A DNA stretch of 51,750 nucleotides from NCBI GenBank assembly GCA_029850515.1, contig JARCRW010000025.1, positions 1-51,750 on the forward strand. The letters are read 5' to 3'. The DNA is from Nitrosotalea sp. (GTDB lineage: Archaea; Thermoproteota; Nitrososphaeria; Nitrososphaerales; Nitrosopumilaceae). Below, in pieces: positions 7,981 to 16,613 of the stretch. Made by a program: the position numbers and the translations under genes. The stretch's first letter is position 1; the number at the start of each line of letters is the position of its first letter. The notes beneath the pieces were generated by a model. It ran no database searches. It was not told where the DNA came from and worked only from the letters and a program-made list of their open reading frames with translations.

Positions 7981-9428
7981 ATTGCAATTCCTGGGAGTTT
8001 AGTAGTTTCTTGTAATGCATGTGCTGCTTGAAGTAGCTCTTTTTCCTTAAACGAGTTTGCAAATAGCTGGATACCAATTGGCAACCCAGAACGTGACATT
8101 GCAAATGGAATGGAAATTGCAGGAATTCCAGACAAGTTTGCAGTGACAGTGTTGATATCGGTAAGGTAGAGTTTTAGTGGGTCATCAATTTTTTCTCCAA
8201 TCTTAAATGGCAGTATGGGCATGGTAGGAGATATTAGATAGTCCACATTCTTGAATGCCTCATCAAGCTGAGCCTTTATCATGGTCCTGACTTTTTGAGC
8301 CTTGAGGTAATACTTGCCGTAATAGCCTGCAGACAAGACAAATGCCCCAAGCAGCATCCTTCTTATCACCTCAGGTCCAAAATTGCTTCGTGCCTTTGAG
8401 ATAAATGCCTTGAATTCATACCCCTCAATACCAAAATCAAAGCCATATCTCAAATTATCATATCTTGAAAGATTACTGCTCGCTTCTGCAGCAGCTATTG
8501 TATAGTATGCAGCCACTGAATGCTCCACTGCATCAATGGACACTGGGACGCATTGCGCACCGAGATCCTGCAATTTGGATATTGCACCATTTGTTGCACA
8601 CTCTACTTCCTTGTCCACCCCATCTCCAGTCATCTGTGAAATTATTCCAATCTTCTTTCCAGAAATTCCAGATTTCAAGTCCTTGACATAGTCAATACGC
8701 GTATTTTTTGCAGTAGTGTTGTCATGGGCGTCATGACCTGATATGATATTTAGTAAAAATGCCACATCCTCTACTGTCTTTGCCATAGGGCCTACCTGTT
8801 CTATGCTGTTTGCATATGAGACTAGGCCATACCTACTTATCAAACCATATGTCGGCTTCAATCCAACTACAGAACAAAAACTTGCAGGGCTTCTAACTGA
8901 GCCTCCAGTATCTGAACCCAAAGCAGCAAGGCATTCAAGCGCAGCTACTGACGCGCCACTTCCTCCAGATGAGCCCCCTGGAACATATTCAATATTCCAT
9001 GGATTCCTAGTTGGGCCAAAGTGACTAAATTCAGTTGTAGAACCCATTGCAAACTCGTCGAGATTTACTTTTCCAATTATTATGGCATCTTCTGATTTTA
9101 GTTTAGAAATGACGGTTGCGTCATATGGTGCAACAAAACTCTCAAGCATCTTGGAGGCACATGTTGTTTTTAGTCCCGCAGTACAAATGTTATCTTTAAT
9201 TGATATTGGCATTCCAAAACAGATTCCGATTTTTTCTTTAGATTTTATTTTTTTGTCAATCACCCTTGCTTTGCCAAGCGCATTTTGTGAGTCAACAGTA
9301 ATGAAAGCGCGTATATTTCCATCCACTTTTTCAATCCTGTCCAGAGTTTTTGCAACAAATTCTTCTACCGATATAGCGCCGTCACTTACCTGAGATGTAA
9401 ATTCAGTGGCCGAAATTCCTAAATTCAT
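7977..9428 (-). CDS. gatA: aspartyl/glutamyl-tRNA amidotransferase subunit A (amidase)
   Basis: 483 aa, full length for GatA. The amidase-signature catalytic triad is visible: Lys78 in SIKDN, Ser153 in GGSSGGSG and the nucleophile Ser177 in DTGGSVRSPAS. It hydrolyses glutamine (or asparagine) and channels ammonia to GatB. It begins immediately after the gatC stop (no gap) and its stop overlaps gatB, so aspS-gatC-gatA-gatB is one operon. Confidence 0.95.
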   Translation of the reverse strand: MNLGISATEFTSQVSDGAISVEEFVAKTLDRIEKVDGNIRAFITVDSQNALGKARVIDKKIKSKEKIGICFGMPISIKDNICTAGLKTTCASKMLESFVAPYDATVISKLKSEDAIIIGKVNLDEFAMGSTTEFSHFGPTRNPWNIEYVPGGSSGGSGASVAALECLAALGSDTGGSVRSPASFCSVVGLKPTYGLISRYGLVSYANSIEQVGPMAKTVEDVAFLLNIISGHDAHDNTTAKNTRIDYVKDLKSGISGKKIGIISQMTGDGVDKEVECATNGAISKLQDLGAQCVPVSIDAVEHSVAAYYTIAAAEASSNLSRYDNLRYGFDFGIEGYEFKAFISKARSNFGPEVIRRMLLGAFVLSAGYYGKYYLKAQKVRTMIKAQLDEAFKNVDYLISPTMPILPFKIGEKIDDPLKLYLTDINTVTANLSGIPAISIPFAMSRSGLPIGIQLFANSFKEKELLQAAHALQETTKLPGIAI

Positions 9429-9695
9429 TTAAACCATTTTAGGGGCACGAATGAAGTTATTTTGGTCTTTTTTGAGATGTTCAATTAAAGAATCTTCGTA
9501 TGGAATGTGAACATCATCTCTTAGATCTTCTGTCGTAATTTGAATTCCTAGCGTCTCATCTGATTGAAATTCTACTTTGTCAAGTCTATCAAAATAATTT
9601 AAAATTTGTTCTACCTGTTTGATGTATTTTTCTGGCTCGCTTAGATTAACCTTGACTAAATCTGCCAGATGTTCAATCTCTTTTTTTTCCACCAT
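9429..9695 (-). CDS. gatC: aspartyl/glutamyl-tRNA amidotransferase subunit C
   Basis: 88 aa, the usual GatC size. It carries the family pattern VEKKEIEHLADLVKVNLS followed by a helix with QVEQILNYFDRLDKV and a C-terminal extended segment with LRDD. GatC wraps around and stabilises the GatA-GatB interface. It lies 10 bases after aspS and abuts gatA. Confidence 0.9.
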   Translation of the reverse strand: MVEKKEIEHLADLVKVNLSEPEKYIKQVEQILNYFDRLDKVEFQSDETLGIQITTEDLRDDVHIPYEDSLIEHLKKDQNNFIRAPKMV

Positions 9696-9705
9696 GTTAC
9701 TTCAT

Positions 9706-11016
9706 CTACGGTGTAAGTCTATCTACATCACGTGGATAAAAGGTAGCATCCCTGATGTTTTCAGTCCCTGTTAGTGCCATCATTAGTCTTTCAAGGCCTA
9801 TTCCACATCCGGCATGAGGGGGAACTCCATAATCAAATACACGCAAGTGATAATCAAACGTGTCAAGCTTAAAGCCTTTGTTTTTCATCCTGTCTTCCAA
9901 CTCAATTCTTTTTTCAATCCTAGTACTGCCAGAAGACAGTTCAAGATCTCCGAACATCAGATCAAACGATTCAGAAATTTTTTGGTCGTCACTCTTGGCT
10001 TTCACATAGAACGGTTTTGGAGCAAGTGGCCAATCCTTGATAAAGTAAAATCCGCTGAGATTTATTTTCTTCAATTGTGAAGGATACAAATCATCTCCCC
10101 ACTTTGTTGTTGCTCCTGCTTTTTGCATCTTGTCTACCAATTCTGTGTAGGTATACTGTGGAATTTTTTCTGGAATTTCTGGAATTTTGTAATCCATAGT
10201 TTTTATGGAATCACAATAATCTTTTACAGTTTTAATTGATTTTTTAATTATATTTTCTACGTGTGCCATGACATCATTATAGTCTGAGAAAGCCTCTTCA
10301 ATATCTATTGAGATTGCTTCTGAAAGATGTCTATTGGTTCGCGATGCCTCTGCTCTAAATATTGGGGCGATTTCAAAAATTTTCTCAAAGCTTAGCGTCA
10401 GCTGTTCCTTGTAAAGCTGAGGGCTTTGTGCAAGAAATGCCTCCTTGTTATAGTAAAAAATTGGAAACAGTGCAGCTCCACCCTCGGTTGCAGTTGCAAT
10501 CATCTTGGGCGTATTTACTTCAAGAAATTCCTTTTCATACAGGTAATCGCGAATTGATTTTAGAACCAAGCCTCTCATCTTAAAGACATGTTGCAAAATA
10601 TTTCGGCGAAGATCAATTGCCCTCAATTCTAATCTAGTATCGATATTTGGGACAGTCTTTGTTTGCCATTGGAAAGGTGCAATTTTTTCAACAACTGAAA
10701 ATATGCGTAATTCACTTGGGGATATCTCTACCCCTCTTGGAGCCTTTGCAGATGGTTTTACCATACCCTTGACTGCGATAGTTGATTGTTCCTTTAGTTT
10801 TACCAGACTCTCCTTGATATCCTCTGGACACACACCTGCTTTTGCCGTAATTTGCATCTGTCCTTCTTTGTCATTTAGCAAAATGAATACCAAATTTCCA
10901 TGATCTCTTACACCTGAAATCCAGCCCATCACGACAACCTCTTTTCCATCCATAGACGGATCAAGTTGGTTAGAGTAGATCGTTCTACGCCAATTACCAA
11001 GTTCTGTACCTATCAT
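9706..11016 (-). CDS. aspS: aspartate--tRNA(Asp/Asn) ligase, likely non-discriminating
   Basis: 436 aa archaeal-type class II synthetase: OB-fold anticodon domain (about 1-110), then motif 2 IFRAE, AQSPQLYKEQ (aspartate pocket) and motif 3 GCGIGLERL. It heads the operon with gatCAB. In Thermococcus AspRS, from memory, Lys85 and Trp26 restrict the enzyme to tRNA(Asp), and Pro in place of Lys85 relaxes it; here the aligned site is Pro (KAPRG), which fits a non-discriminating enzyme that also charges tRNA(Asn) with Asp. A second, different AspRS-like gene is at 49893-51182. TATA-like CTTATACAAAATAC lies about 25 bases upstream. Confidence 0.9.
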   Translation of the reverse strand: MIGTELGNWRRTIYSNQLDPSMDGKEVVVMGWISGVRDHGNLVFILLNDKEGQMQITAKAGVCPEDIKESLVKLKEQSTIAVKGMVKPSAKAPRGVEISPSELRIFSVVEKIAPFQWQTKTVPNIDTRLELRAIDLRRNILQHVFKMRGLVLKSIRDYLYEKEFLEVNTPKMIATATEGGAALFPIFYYNKEAFLAQSPQLYKEQLTLSFEKIFEIAPIFRAEASRTNRHLSEAISIDIEEAFSDYNDVMAHVENIIKKSIKTVKDYCDSIKTMDYKIPEIPEKIPQYTYTELVDKMQKAGATTKWGDDLYPSQLKKINLSGFYFIKDWPLAPKPFYVKAKSDDQKISESFDLMFGDLELSSGSTRIEKRIELEDRMKNKGFKLDTFDYHLRVFDYGVPPHAGCGIGLERLMMALTGTENIRDATFYPRDVDRLTP

Positions 11017-11235
11017 GATTTCATCAAATGTATTTTGTATAAGAGTGGTTTGTGAACCTAATTTGTATTTGATAGTTGTAAAACATTATTGAATTTTTGT
11101 GCCTTTTTGTGCATATTAAATTTATTCATGGTAAAAGGTGACAGTGTGTTTTGCCTCACCCACTTTTATTTAGGAGATACGGGTTTAAGATATCACCAAT
11201 AAAGCGATATATCACAATATGAAATAAATCATGAA

Positions 11236-12060
11236 TTGAATTACTTGTCTGCTATCAGTTTTGGTACAATTTCATTATGTATTGTAATATTTGGAATTTC
11301 TACTCAAGCATTTGGACAGGCCACTTCTGAGGTTGACATCCAAGCAGGATCAGGGTCTAGTGTAAGTTCTGCATGCGTCAGTACACATGACTGTTTTTCT
11401 CCAAACCTACTAGATGCTCCAGTTGGAACAACAGTAACTTGGAAGAACGCTGATTTTACAACTCATACCGTAACAAGTGTAAACAATCTATGTAACGGAC
11501 CACATGTAACAATTCAGGTGGCTACAGATACACGACAGGTGGATCCTATCGTAATGGTACGCACCTCACTTACTGATACAACGTATGCAAAGCTTGCACA
11601 AATTCAACCATATGCAGAAGAAAACACCAATGCAGACGTGAGACGACTGGTTTATGAAGCATATGTATCACCTGTGACAAAATCATTTGAAGTCATAGTA
11701 TTGGAAGGAATTGGTCACAGCACATTCTCAGTAGAAAAAACAGTACAGGTAGAGGGCTGCAGTGTTGGTTCGTTATTTGACAGCGGAATCATCCAGCCTG
11801 GAAAGACATTTGAATTTACATTTTCAGACGCAGGAACTTACAACTATTTTTGTACCATACACCCTTGGATGACAGGACAGGTAATCATAGGCAATTCACA
11901 GGCATATTCCAATTCTACACAACATCCAGTTGTAGACATGTCACAAGGTACTACAATTCCAGAATTTGGTCCTGTGACAGCGATTGTCTTGGCGGTTTCA
12001 ATGATTGCAATCCTATTTGCTATAAAACTAGTAAACAAGGCTAGTTTTAATCTCCGGTAA
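11236..12060 (+). CDS. membrane-anchored cupredoxin with inserted domain and PEFG tail
   Basis: 274 aa, starting at TTG 11236; an ATATAT element about 25 bases upstream supports this. Signal peptide 1-28. The blue-copper ligands are visible: His77 (DFTTHTV), Cys206, His209 and Met212 (YFCTIHPWM). Unusually, about 90 residues (about 86-175, bracketed by Cys86 and Cys175) separate the first His strand from the FDSGIIQPGKTFEF strand, where plastocyanin-like proteins have a short loop. Two more cysteines (47, 53) lie near the N-terminus. IPEFG (241-245) and a hydrophobic helix form the sorting tail. Thaumarchaea use many such proteins as periplasmic electron carriers; the insert's role is unknown. 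Confidence 0.85.
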   Translation: MNYLSAISFGTISLCIVIFGISTQAFGQATSEVDIQAGSGSSVSSACVSTHDCFSPNLLDAPVGTTVTWKNADFTTHTVTSVNNLCNGPHVTIQVATDTRQVDPIVMVRTSLTDTTYAKLAQIQPYAEENTNADVRRLVYEAYVSPVTKSFEVIVLEGIGHSTFSVEKTVQVEGCSVGSLFDSGIIQPGKTFEFTFSDAGTYNYFCTIHPWMTGQVIIGNSQAYSNSTQHPVVDMSQGTTIPEFGPVTAIVLAVSMIAILFAIKLVNKASFNLR

Positions 12061-12093
12061 TAGTAAACACTGTCTCAAACTGTTTCTGCCAAC

Positions 12094-13263
12094 ATGGCAA
12101 ACGAATTGTACATGCACATACTTGAGAAATACAAAAGATTGGTTGTAAATTTCATAAGAGTCATATTTTCAGAAGAACATAACAAAAAGATACCGAACAT
12201 GACTGATCTATATCGAGTATTACCAGAAGAGATGGATATTCTTGTTACAGGACTTGGTCAACCACGATACAGAGCAGAACAGTTGCTTCAAGCGCTATAT
12301 CGTGAATCTCCGAAAAAAATGTCAGATTTACATCAAATTCCATCTTCTATGCGAGATGCACTTGTCAAAGCTGGATACACAGTAGGTTCTGAAAATGAAG
12401 TCCATCGAGTTGTCAGCGAAGATGGCCACACCACAAAGATACTGCTCAAATTTGATGAGAAGACACTCATTGAAACAGTTCTCATGCAATACAGTCCATC
12501 ACAAGACAAAACCCATCCAAGGTCAACAGTCTGTGTCTCAACCCAAGTTGGTTGTCCAATGGGTTGCGTGTTTTGTGCAACAGGTCAAATGGGTTTTGAA
12601 AAAAATCTAAAAGCTGAAGAGATTGTTTCTCAAGTACTCCATTTTGCACATATCCTCAACCAAAGGGGGGAACATGTTACCAATCTAGTGTTCATGGGAA
12701 TGGGAGAGCCACTTGCAAATTATGATGAAACTATCAGAGCTGTTAGATTGCTGACACATCCTCGTGCCTTTGGTCTAGGACAACGAAGTATTACAATTTC
12801 CACGGTTGGCATAATACCTGGAATAGACCGTCTTGCAGATGAAGATCTTCAAGTCAAACTTGCAATTTCACTTCATGCTCCAAATGATGAATTACGTAAA
12901 AAACTTGTACCTACTGCAGGACCTCATTCAGTCGGAGATTTGATTGCAGCTGCAAAACGTTATTTCAAAAAAACTGGACGACGCGTCACTTTTGAATATG
13001 CGTTAATTGATGGCATTAATGACTCTACCAAAATAGCATCAGAACTTGCATACATCTTGAAAGGCAATGGCGCACATGTAAATCTCATCCCTATGAATCC
13101 AACGGCTGGAGAATTCCAACGCCCAGATAGAAAAAGAGTATTAGCGTTCCAACAAGTGCTTCGCAATGGAGATGTAAATTGCACAGTACGAGTTGAAAAG
13201 GGGACAGAGATCTCGGCAGCCTGCGGTCAGCTACGAACAGACATGATGAAAAAGATCCTGTAG
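12094..13263 (+). CDS. rlmN: RlmN-like radical SAM 23S rRNA/tRNA adenine C2 methyltransferase
   Basis: 389 aa from 12094, or 354 aa from the ATG at 12199, which matches the family's usual beginning better; the first 35 residues are lysine-rich and may not be translated. The radical SAM cluster motif is C154-x3-C158-x2-C161 (GCPMGCVFCATG). The methyl-carrying cysteine near the end is in ISAACGQLR. The family makes m2A2503 in 23S rRNA and m2A37 in tRNA by a methyl-Cys intermediate. RlmN is mainly bacterial, so its presence suggests an old acquisition. It stands alone between the cupredoxin and a small hypothetical gene. Confidence 0.9.
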   Translation: MANELYMHILEKYKRLVVNFIRVIFSEEHNKKIPNMTDLYRVLPEEMDILVTGLGQPRYRAEQLLQALYRESPKKMSDLHQIPSSMRDALVKAGYTVGSENEVHRVVSEDGHTTKILLKFDEKTLIETVLMQYSPSQDKTHPRSTVCVSTQVGCPMGCVFCATGQMGFEKNLKAEEIVSQVLHFAHILNQRGEHVTNLVFMGMGEPLANYDETIRAVRLLTHPRAFGLGQRSITISTVGIIPGIDRLADEDLQVKLAISLHAPNDELRKKLVPTAGPHSVGDLIAAAKRYFKKTGRRVTFEYALIDGINDSTKIASELAYILKGNGAHVNLIPMNPTAGEFQRPDRKRVLAFQQVLRNGDVNCTVRVEKGTEISAACGQLRTDMMKKIL

Positions 13264-13324
13264 TAACCAAGCATGTAAAAATAATCTGCAAACATCTAAA
13301 TAAAAAAGAATACAATTTACTCAC

Positions 13325-13540
13325 ATGACACTCTCAAGCCGTGAAAAAACAATAGTAATCACATCACACTTGATCTCACTTTATTCGGAAATGATTGAGG
13401 AGGGAAAAATTCCCCAGAATCAGTCAGTCATAGACTTTTTGATGAAAAACATTCCCCAAGAATTCAAGTCAGAATTTTCCATAGATTTGATCGATGATGT
13501 TTTTACTTTTATCTCAAGTAGACCAATGGAACTTTCATAA
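13325..13540 (+). CDS. small hypothetical protein
   Basis: 71 aa. Predicted mainly alpha-helical and acidic, with a helix ending YSEMIEEGKIPQNQSVIDFL. No cysteine cluster, signal or membrane segment is visible and I do not recognise a family. It precedes purP by 23 bases on the same strand and is likely co-transcribed with it, but nothing in the sequence ties it to purine synthesis. Confidence 0.6.
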   Translation: MTLSSREKTIVITSHLISLYSEMIEEGKIPQNQSVIDFLMKNIPQEFKSEFSIDLIDDVFTFISSRPMELS

Positions 13541-13563
13541 ACCCCAAAAATAAATGAAATATA

Positions 13564-14589
13564 ATGAATTCCATTGCTACCCTTGGCTCTCATTGTGCTC
13601 TTCAGGTGCTCAAGGGGGCAAAAGACGAAGGCTTTAAGACAATATTAATTTGTGAAAAAAAACGTGAAAAACTTTACCGAAGATTTCAGTTCATAGACGA
13701 GTTCATACTTGTAGATTCTTTCAGGGAGGTATTGGACCAGAAATGCTCCGTAATGCTCAAAGAAAATAATGCTGTGATCATACCTCATGGTACACTAATA
13801 GCCCAGATGAGTTCATCTGAAATAGAGTCCATCAATACACCAATCTTTGGAAACAAGTGGATTCTCAGATGGGAGTCTGACAGAAACATGAAAGAAAAAC
13901 TCATGATAGAATCAGGACTAAAGATTCCAAGATCTTTGCACGGTCCAAAAGACATCAACGGGTTAACAATTGCAAAAAGACATGGTGCAGCAGGCGGCAA
14001 GGGATACTTTCTTGCAACAAATGAAGAAGATTACATAAAAAAACGAGACAAGCTTGTAAGAGAAGGCATAATCAAGGGAGACCAAGACTTGTACTTGCAA
14101 GAATATGCATTGGGGGTTTCTGCATATTTACAATATTTCTACTCTGAACTAAAAGAAGAGTTGGAATTTTTTGGAGTCGATAGAAGATACGAGTCAGATA
14201 TAGACGGTTTAGGAAGAATTCCGGCACAGGAGCAAATTGATATTGATTTGATTCCATCATTTAACGTAGTAGGCAACAGCCCCCTGGTACTACGTGAATC
14301 GTTGCTTGACGATGTTTATTCCATGGGAGAAAGATTTATTGAAGCGGCAAAGAGGCTTGTCGCCCCAGGCATGTCAGGACCTTTTTGTCTTGAAGGAGTA
14401 TATGATGCAGATGGTAAATTCACTACATTTGAGTTCTCAGCAAGAATAGTGGCTGGAACAAATCTCTATGTAGATGGTTCTCCATATTCATCATTAATTT
14501 ATGATGAGCCGATGAGCATGGGAAGAAGAATAGCTCGTGAAATAAAAAATGCCGCAGGCAAGAACAATTTGTCAAAGATAGTTACATGA
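13564..14589 (+). CDS. purP: FAICAR synthetase (PurP)
   Basis: 341 aa, family-length. An N-terminal Rossmann-like half (1-95) with IATLGSHCALQVLKGAKDEG is followed by an ATP-grasp domain, including the RHGAAGGKGYF phosphate loop and FCLEGVYD with downstream FEFSARIVAGTN. PurP uses ATP and formate to convert AICAR to FAICAR in archaeal purine biosynthesis, replacing the folate-dependent PurH step. The name is by recognition of the overall pattern. Confidence 0.9.
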   Translation: MNSIATLGSHCALQVLKGAKDEGFKTILICEKKREKLYRRFQFIDEFILVDSFREVLDQKCSVMLKENNAVIIPHGTLIAQMSSSEIESINTPIFGNKWILRWESDRNMKEKLMIESGLKIPRSLHGPKDINGLTIAKRHGAAGGKGYFLATNEEDYIKKRDKLVREGIIKGDQDLYLQEYALGVSAYLQYFYSELKEELEFFGVDRRYESDIDGLGRIPAQEQIDIDLIPSFNVVGNSPLVLRESLLDDVYSMGERFIEAAKRLVAPGMSGPFCLEGVYDADGKFTTFEFSARIVAGTNLYVDGSPYSSLIYDEPMSMGRRIAREIKNAAGKNNLSKIVT

Positions 14590-14621
14590 TGGTGCAGTAA
14601 CAAAATATGATATTGTGAAGT

Positions 14622-15470
14622 CTACGCTCCACCAAGTGTCACAATGAGATCAGTTATGAAACCTGCACATAAACCAACAAAGATCCCTACCATCAACACA
14701 TTGTTTGTGGTTTGCCTTCGTCCGGAATTATACATCAACATGGACACATAGATAAGTGCGCCTCCCGCCATCGATAAGAACAGAATGTATGCAACATCAG
14801 ACACCCACAAACTGCCAAGCATTGTACCAACAAATGTAGGGCCTCCACCAACCAATCCCACTTTGGCCAAGAATTTTGCATTAGGTTTTTTCAATATTCC
14901 AGTGAGCGGGCCTGCAATACCAAATCCTTCAGTGGTATTATGTGCCCCAAATCCTATTATCAATATGATTGCAAGACCTATTTCTCCTGCTACATAGGAT
15001 TGTCCAATTGCCAAACCTTCACTAAAGTTATGTGCGCCAATCCCTACTGCAATCATCATTGCAAGCTTGTATGCATTTGCTTCATGAAATAATCTACGAA
15101 GGTGATCATCACCTTCCTTTATGTTGTCAAGCGACAATATCTGCGGAAAACTTTTTGTCATGAATTTGGTCTCATAAAATACCAATCCCAGCAGACCTAT
15201 CGCTATACCTCCAAATAGTGCCGCAAGATCAATCACCGCATTTTCAATCGAACCTTTTCCAGAAGCTGCGTGGGTCGCAGCTGCTGATGCAGTGTCCCAT
15301 CCATGGCTAAAGACATCTATTATTAGAAATACCAAGATTCCAAGTGCAAACGCGTTAAGGAATCCTTTCCTTTTATGACTAAGATTCTGCAATGCTGCAA
15401 CAGGAAGCCCAAGAAATATCGTAAAACCTGCTATTGCTCCAAGCAACAAGAGTTGCCAATAATCAATCAT
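14622..15470 (-). CDS. ZIP-family divalent metal transporter
   Basis: 282 aa with about eight membrane segments. The ZIP metal-binding helices carry HNFSEG and HNTTEG, and a loop in the middle is rich in charged residues (DNIKEGDDHLRRLFHE). ZIP proteins bring Zn, Fe or Mn into the cytoplasm. The promoter, on the minus strand, has an AT-rich TATA element (15494-15506) directly followed by the DtxR-like operator at 15479-15492, so expression is probably shut off when metal is plentiful. It is divergent from the winged-helix gene at 15577, which has the same operator type. The metal is not certain. Confidence 0.88.
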   Translation of the reverse strand: MIDYWQLLLLGAIAGFTIFLGLPVAALQNLSHKRKGFLNAFALGILVFLIIDVFSHGWDTASAAATHAASGKGSIENAVIDLAALFGGIAIGLLGLVFYETKFMTKSFPQILSLDNIKEGDDHLRRLFHEANAYKLAMMIAVGIGAHNFSEGLAIGQSYVAGEIGLAIILIIGFGAHNTTEGFGIAGPLTGILKKPNAKFLAKVGLVGGGPTFVGTMLGSLWVSDVAYILFLSMAGGALIYVSMLMYNSGRRQTTNNVLMVGIFVGLCAGFITDLIVTLGGA

Positions 15471-15478
15471 TGATTCAG

Positions 15479-15492
15479 TTAGGACCAGCTAA
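15479..15492 (-). promoter_or_regulatory. DtxR/MntR-like operator of the ZIP gene
   Basis: TTAGGACCAGCTAA, an imperfect inverted repeat (GTTAG...CTAAC at 15478-15493) that differs at one position in a half site from the perfect site at 15552-15565. It lies between the TATA box (15494-15506, minus strand) and the ATG at 15470, where a bound repressor would block transcription. Confidence 0.6.
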
Positions 15493-15551
15493 CTTTATTT
15501 AAATTACAGACTTGTTCCAAGTTTTTAGAACAACTCGCGTCGTTTAAATAG

Positions 15552-15565
15552 TTAGGCTTGCCTAA
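15552..15565 (+). promoter_or_regulatory. DtxR/MntR-like operator of the winged-helix gene
   Basis: TTAGGCTTGCCTAA, a perfect 6-bp inverted repeat with two central bases, very close to the known DtxR/IdeR iron-box pattern TTAGG-N4-CCTAA. It follows the TATA-like TTTAAATAG (15543-15551) and ends 11 bases before the TTG start at 15577. Confidence 0.6.
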
Positions 15566-15576
15566 TTCAAAAAATA

Positions 15577-15906
15577 TTGAAAAAGAAAGTATCATTATCT
15601 CAACTCAAAAAATATGATGTAAACCAAAAAATTCTTGAAGCATTGGCTGATGCACAGTCAAGATCAATATTGTTTTCAATCATCAAGGAGGGAATGACGG
15701 CCTTGGAATTATCAGAAAAATACAGAATTCCACTCAGCTCAGTTTACAAAAAGATTTCAGATTTGGAAGAGTTGACACTTGTAAAAGTAGACAGGTGGTC
15801 ATTGTCAGAGAGTGGAAAAAAATTCAAGGTGTACAAGAGCAGAATAAGTAGAGCCGAGATAAGCATAAGAAAACCAGAACCGACTATAACACTGAGTCCC
15901 AATTAA
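15577..15906 (+). CDS. winged-helix transcriptional regulator
   Basis: 109 aa, from TTG 15577 about 30 bases after a TATA-like TTTAAATAG. The core (about 20-85) has the ArsR/MarR-type pattern: ILEALADAQSRSILFSI, then a helix-turn-helix ALELSEKYRIPLSSVYKKISDLEEL and a short wing with VDRWSLSESGKKFKVYKS. It lacks the metal-binding residues of DtxR proteins, so it is not obviously the factor that binds the two metal-type operators here, though it lies under one of them. A DsbA-like gene follows after 46 bases. Confidence 0.8.
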   Translation: MKKKVSLSQLKKYDVNQKILEALADAQSRSILFSIIKEGMTALELSEKYRIPLSSVYKKISDLEELTLVKVDRWSLSESGKKFKVYKSRISRAEISIRKPEPTITLSPN

Positions 15907-15952
15907 GACTCGGTCAAATAGTTAATATTCAAAGAAAATCCATTGAAAAAAA

Positions 15953-16600
15953 GTGAAAAGGTACTATTTCGTTGTCATTCCAATAATAATTACCATAGCT
16001 GCGGTATACTACATGGTAACTCCTCATGAAAACAAGTCTAACGAATTAACTCCACAAATGATCATGCAAAACGGCTCACCAATACTTGGAGATCCCAATG
16101 CAAAGGTAACCATAGTGGAATTTGGAGATTACCAGTGTACATACTGTCACCTGTTTCATGAAAATACAAAAGCCGCATTATTGCAACAATATGTTGACAC
16201 TGGCAAGGTCAATTTTGTTTTCAAAGACTTTCCACTCAACGGACCTGATTCAGTCTTGGCAGCAGAAGCCGCATACTGTGCAGGAGACCAAGACAAGTAT
16301 TGGCAGTATCACGACGAGTTGTATAACAACTGGGCTGGAGAGAAGACAGGGTGGGTGAACCAAAAGTCATTGGACATGTTTGCCACAACAGTTGGTCTAG
16401 ATTTAGGCAAGTTTGATAAATGCATATCAAGTAATACATATGAGCAAAAAGTGTTAGACAATCAAAAATTTGGTGAAAATATCGGCATAGATGGTACTCC
16501 ATCATTTATCATATTCAGCGGCAAACAAATTACAAAGATAGTCGGTGCACAGCCACTATCACAATTCCAGCAAATCATAGATAAATTTCAAAATAGCTAA
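15953..16600 (+). CDS. membrane-anchored DsbA-like thiol oxidoreductase
   Basis: 215 aa from GTG 15953; the TATA-like GTTAATATT about 28 bases upstream fits a leaderless start. One N-terminal membrane segment (5-22) anchors it, and the thioredoxin-fold domain faces the outside. The active site is C62-T-Y-C65 in FGDYQCTYCHLFH, and the cis-Pro loop is GTPSFIIFSG. By family it makes or rearranges disulfides in exported proteins. Two further cysteines (in AAYCAGD and DKCISS) may form a structural disulfide. The release-factor gene begins 13 bases later. Confidence 0.87.
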   Translation: MKRYYFVVIPIIITIAAVYYMVTPHENKSNELTPQMIMQNGSPILGDPNAKVTIVEFGDYQCTYCHLFHENTKAALLQQYVDTGKVNFVFKDFPLNGPDSVLAAEAAYCAGDQDKYWQYHDELYNNWAGEKTGWVNQKSLDMFATTVGLDLGKFDKCISSNTYEQKVLDNQKFGENIGIDGTPSFIIFSGKQITKIVGAQPLSQFQQIIDKFQNS

Positions 16601-16613
16601 AGGTAGTTGAACA

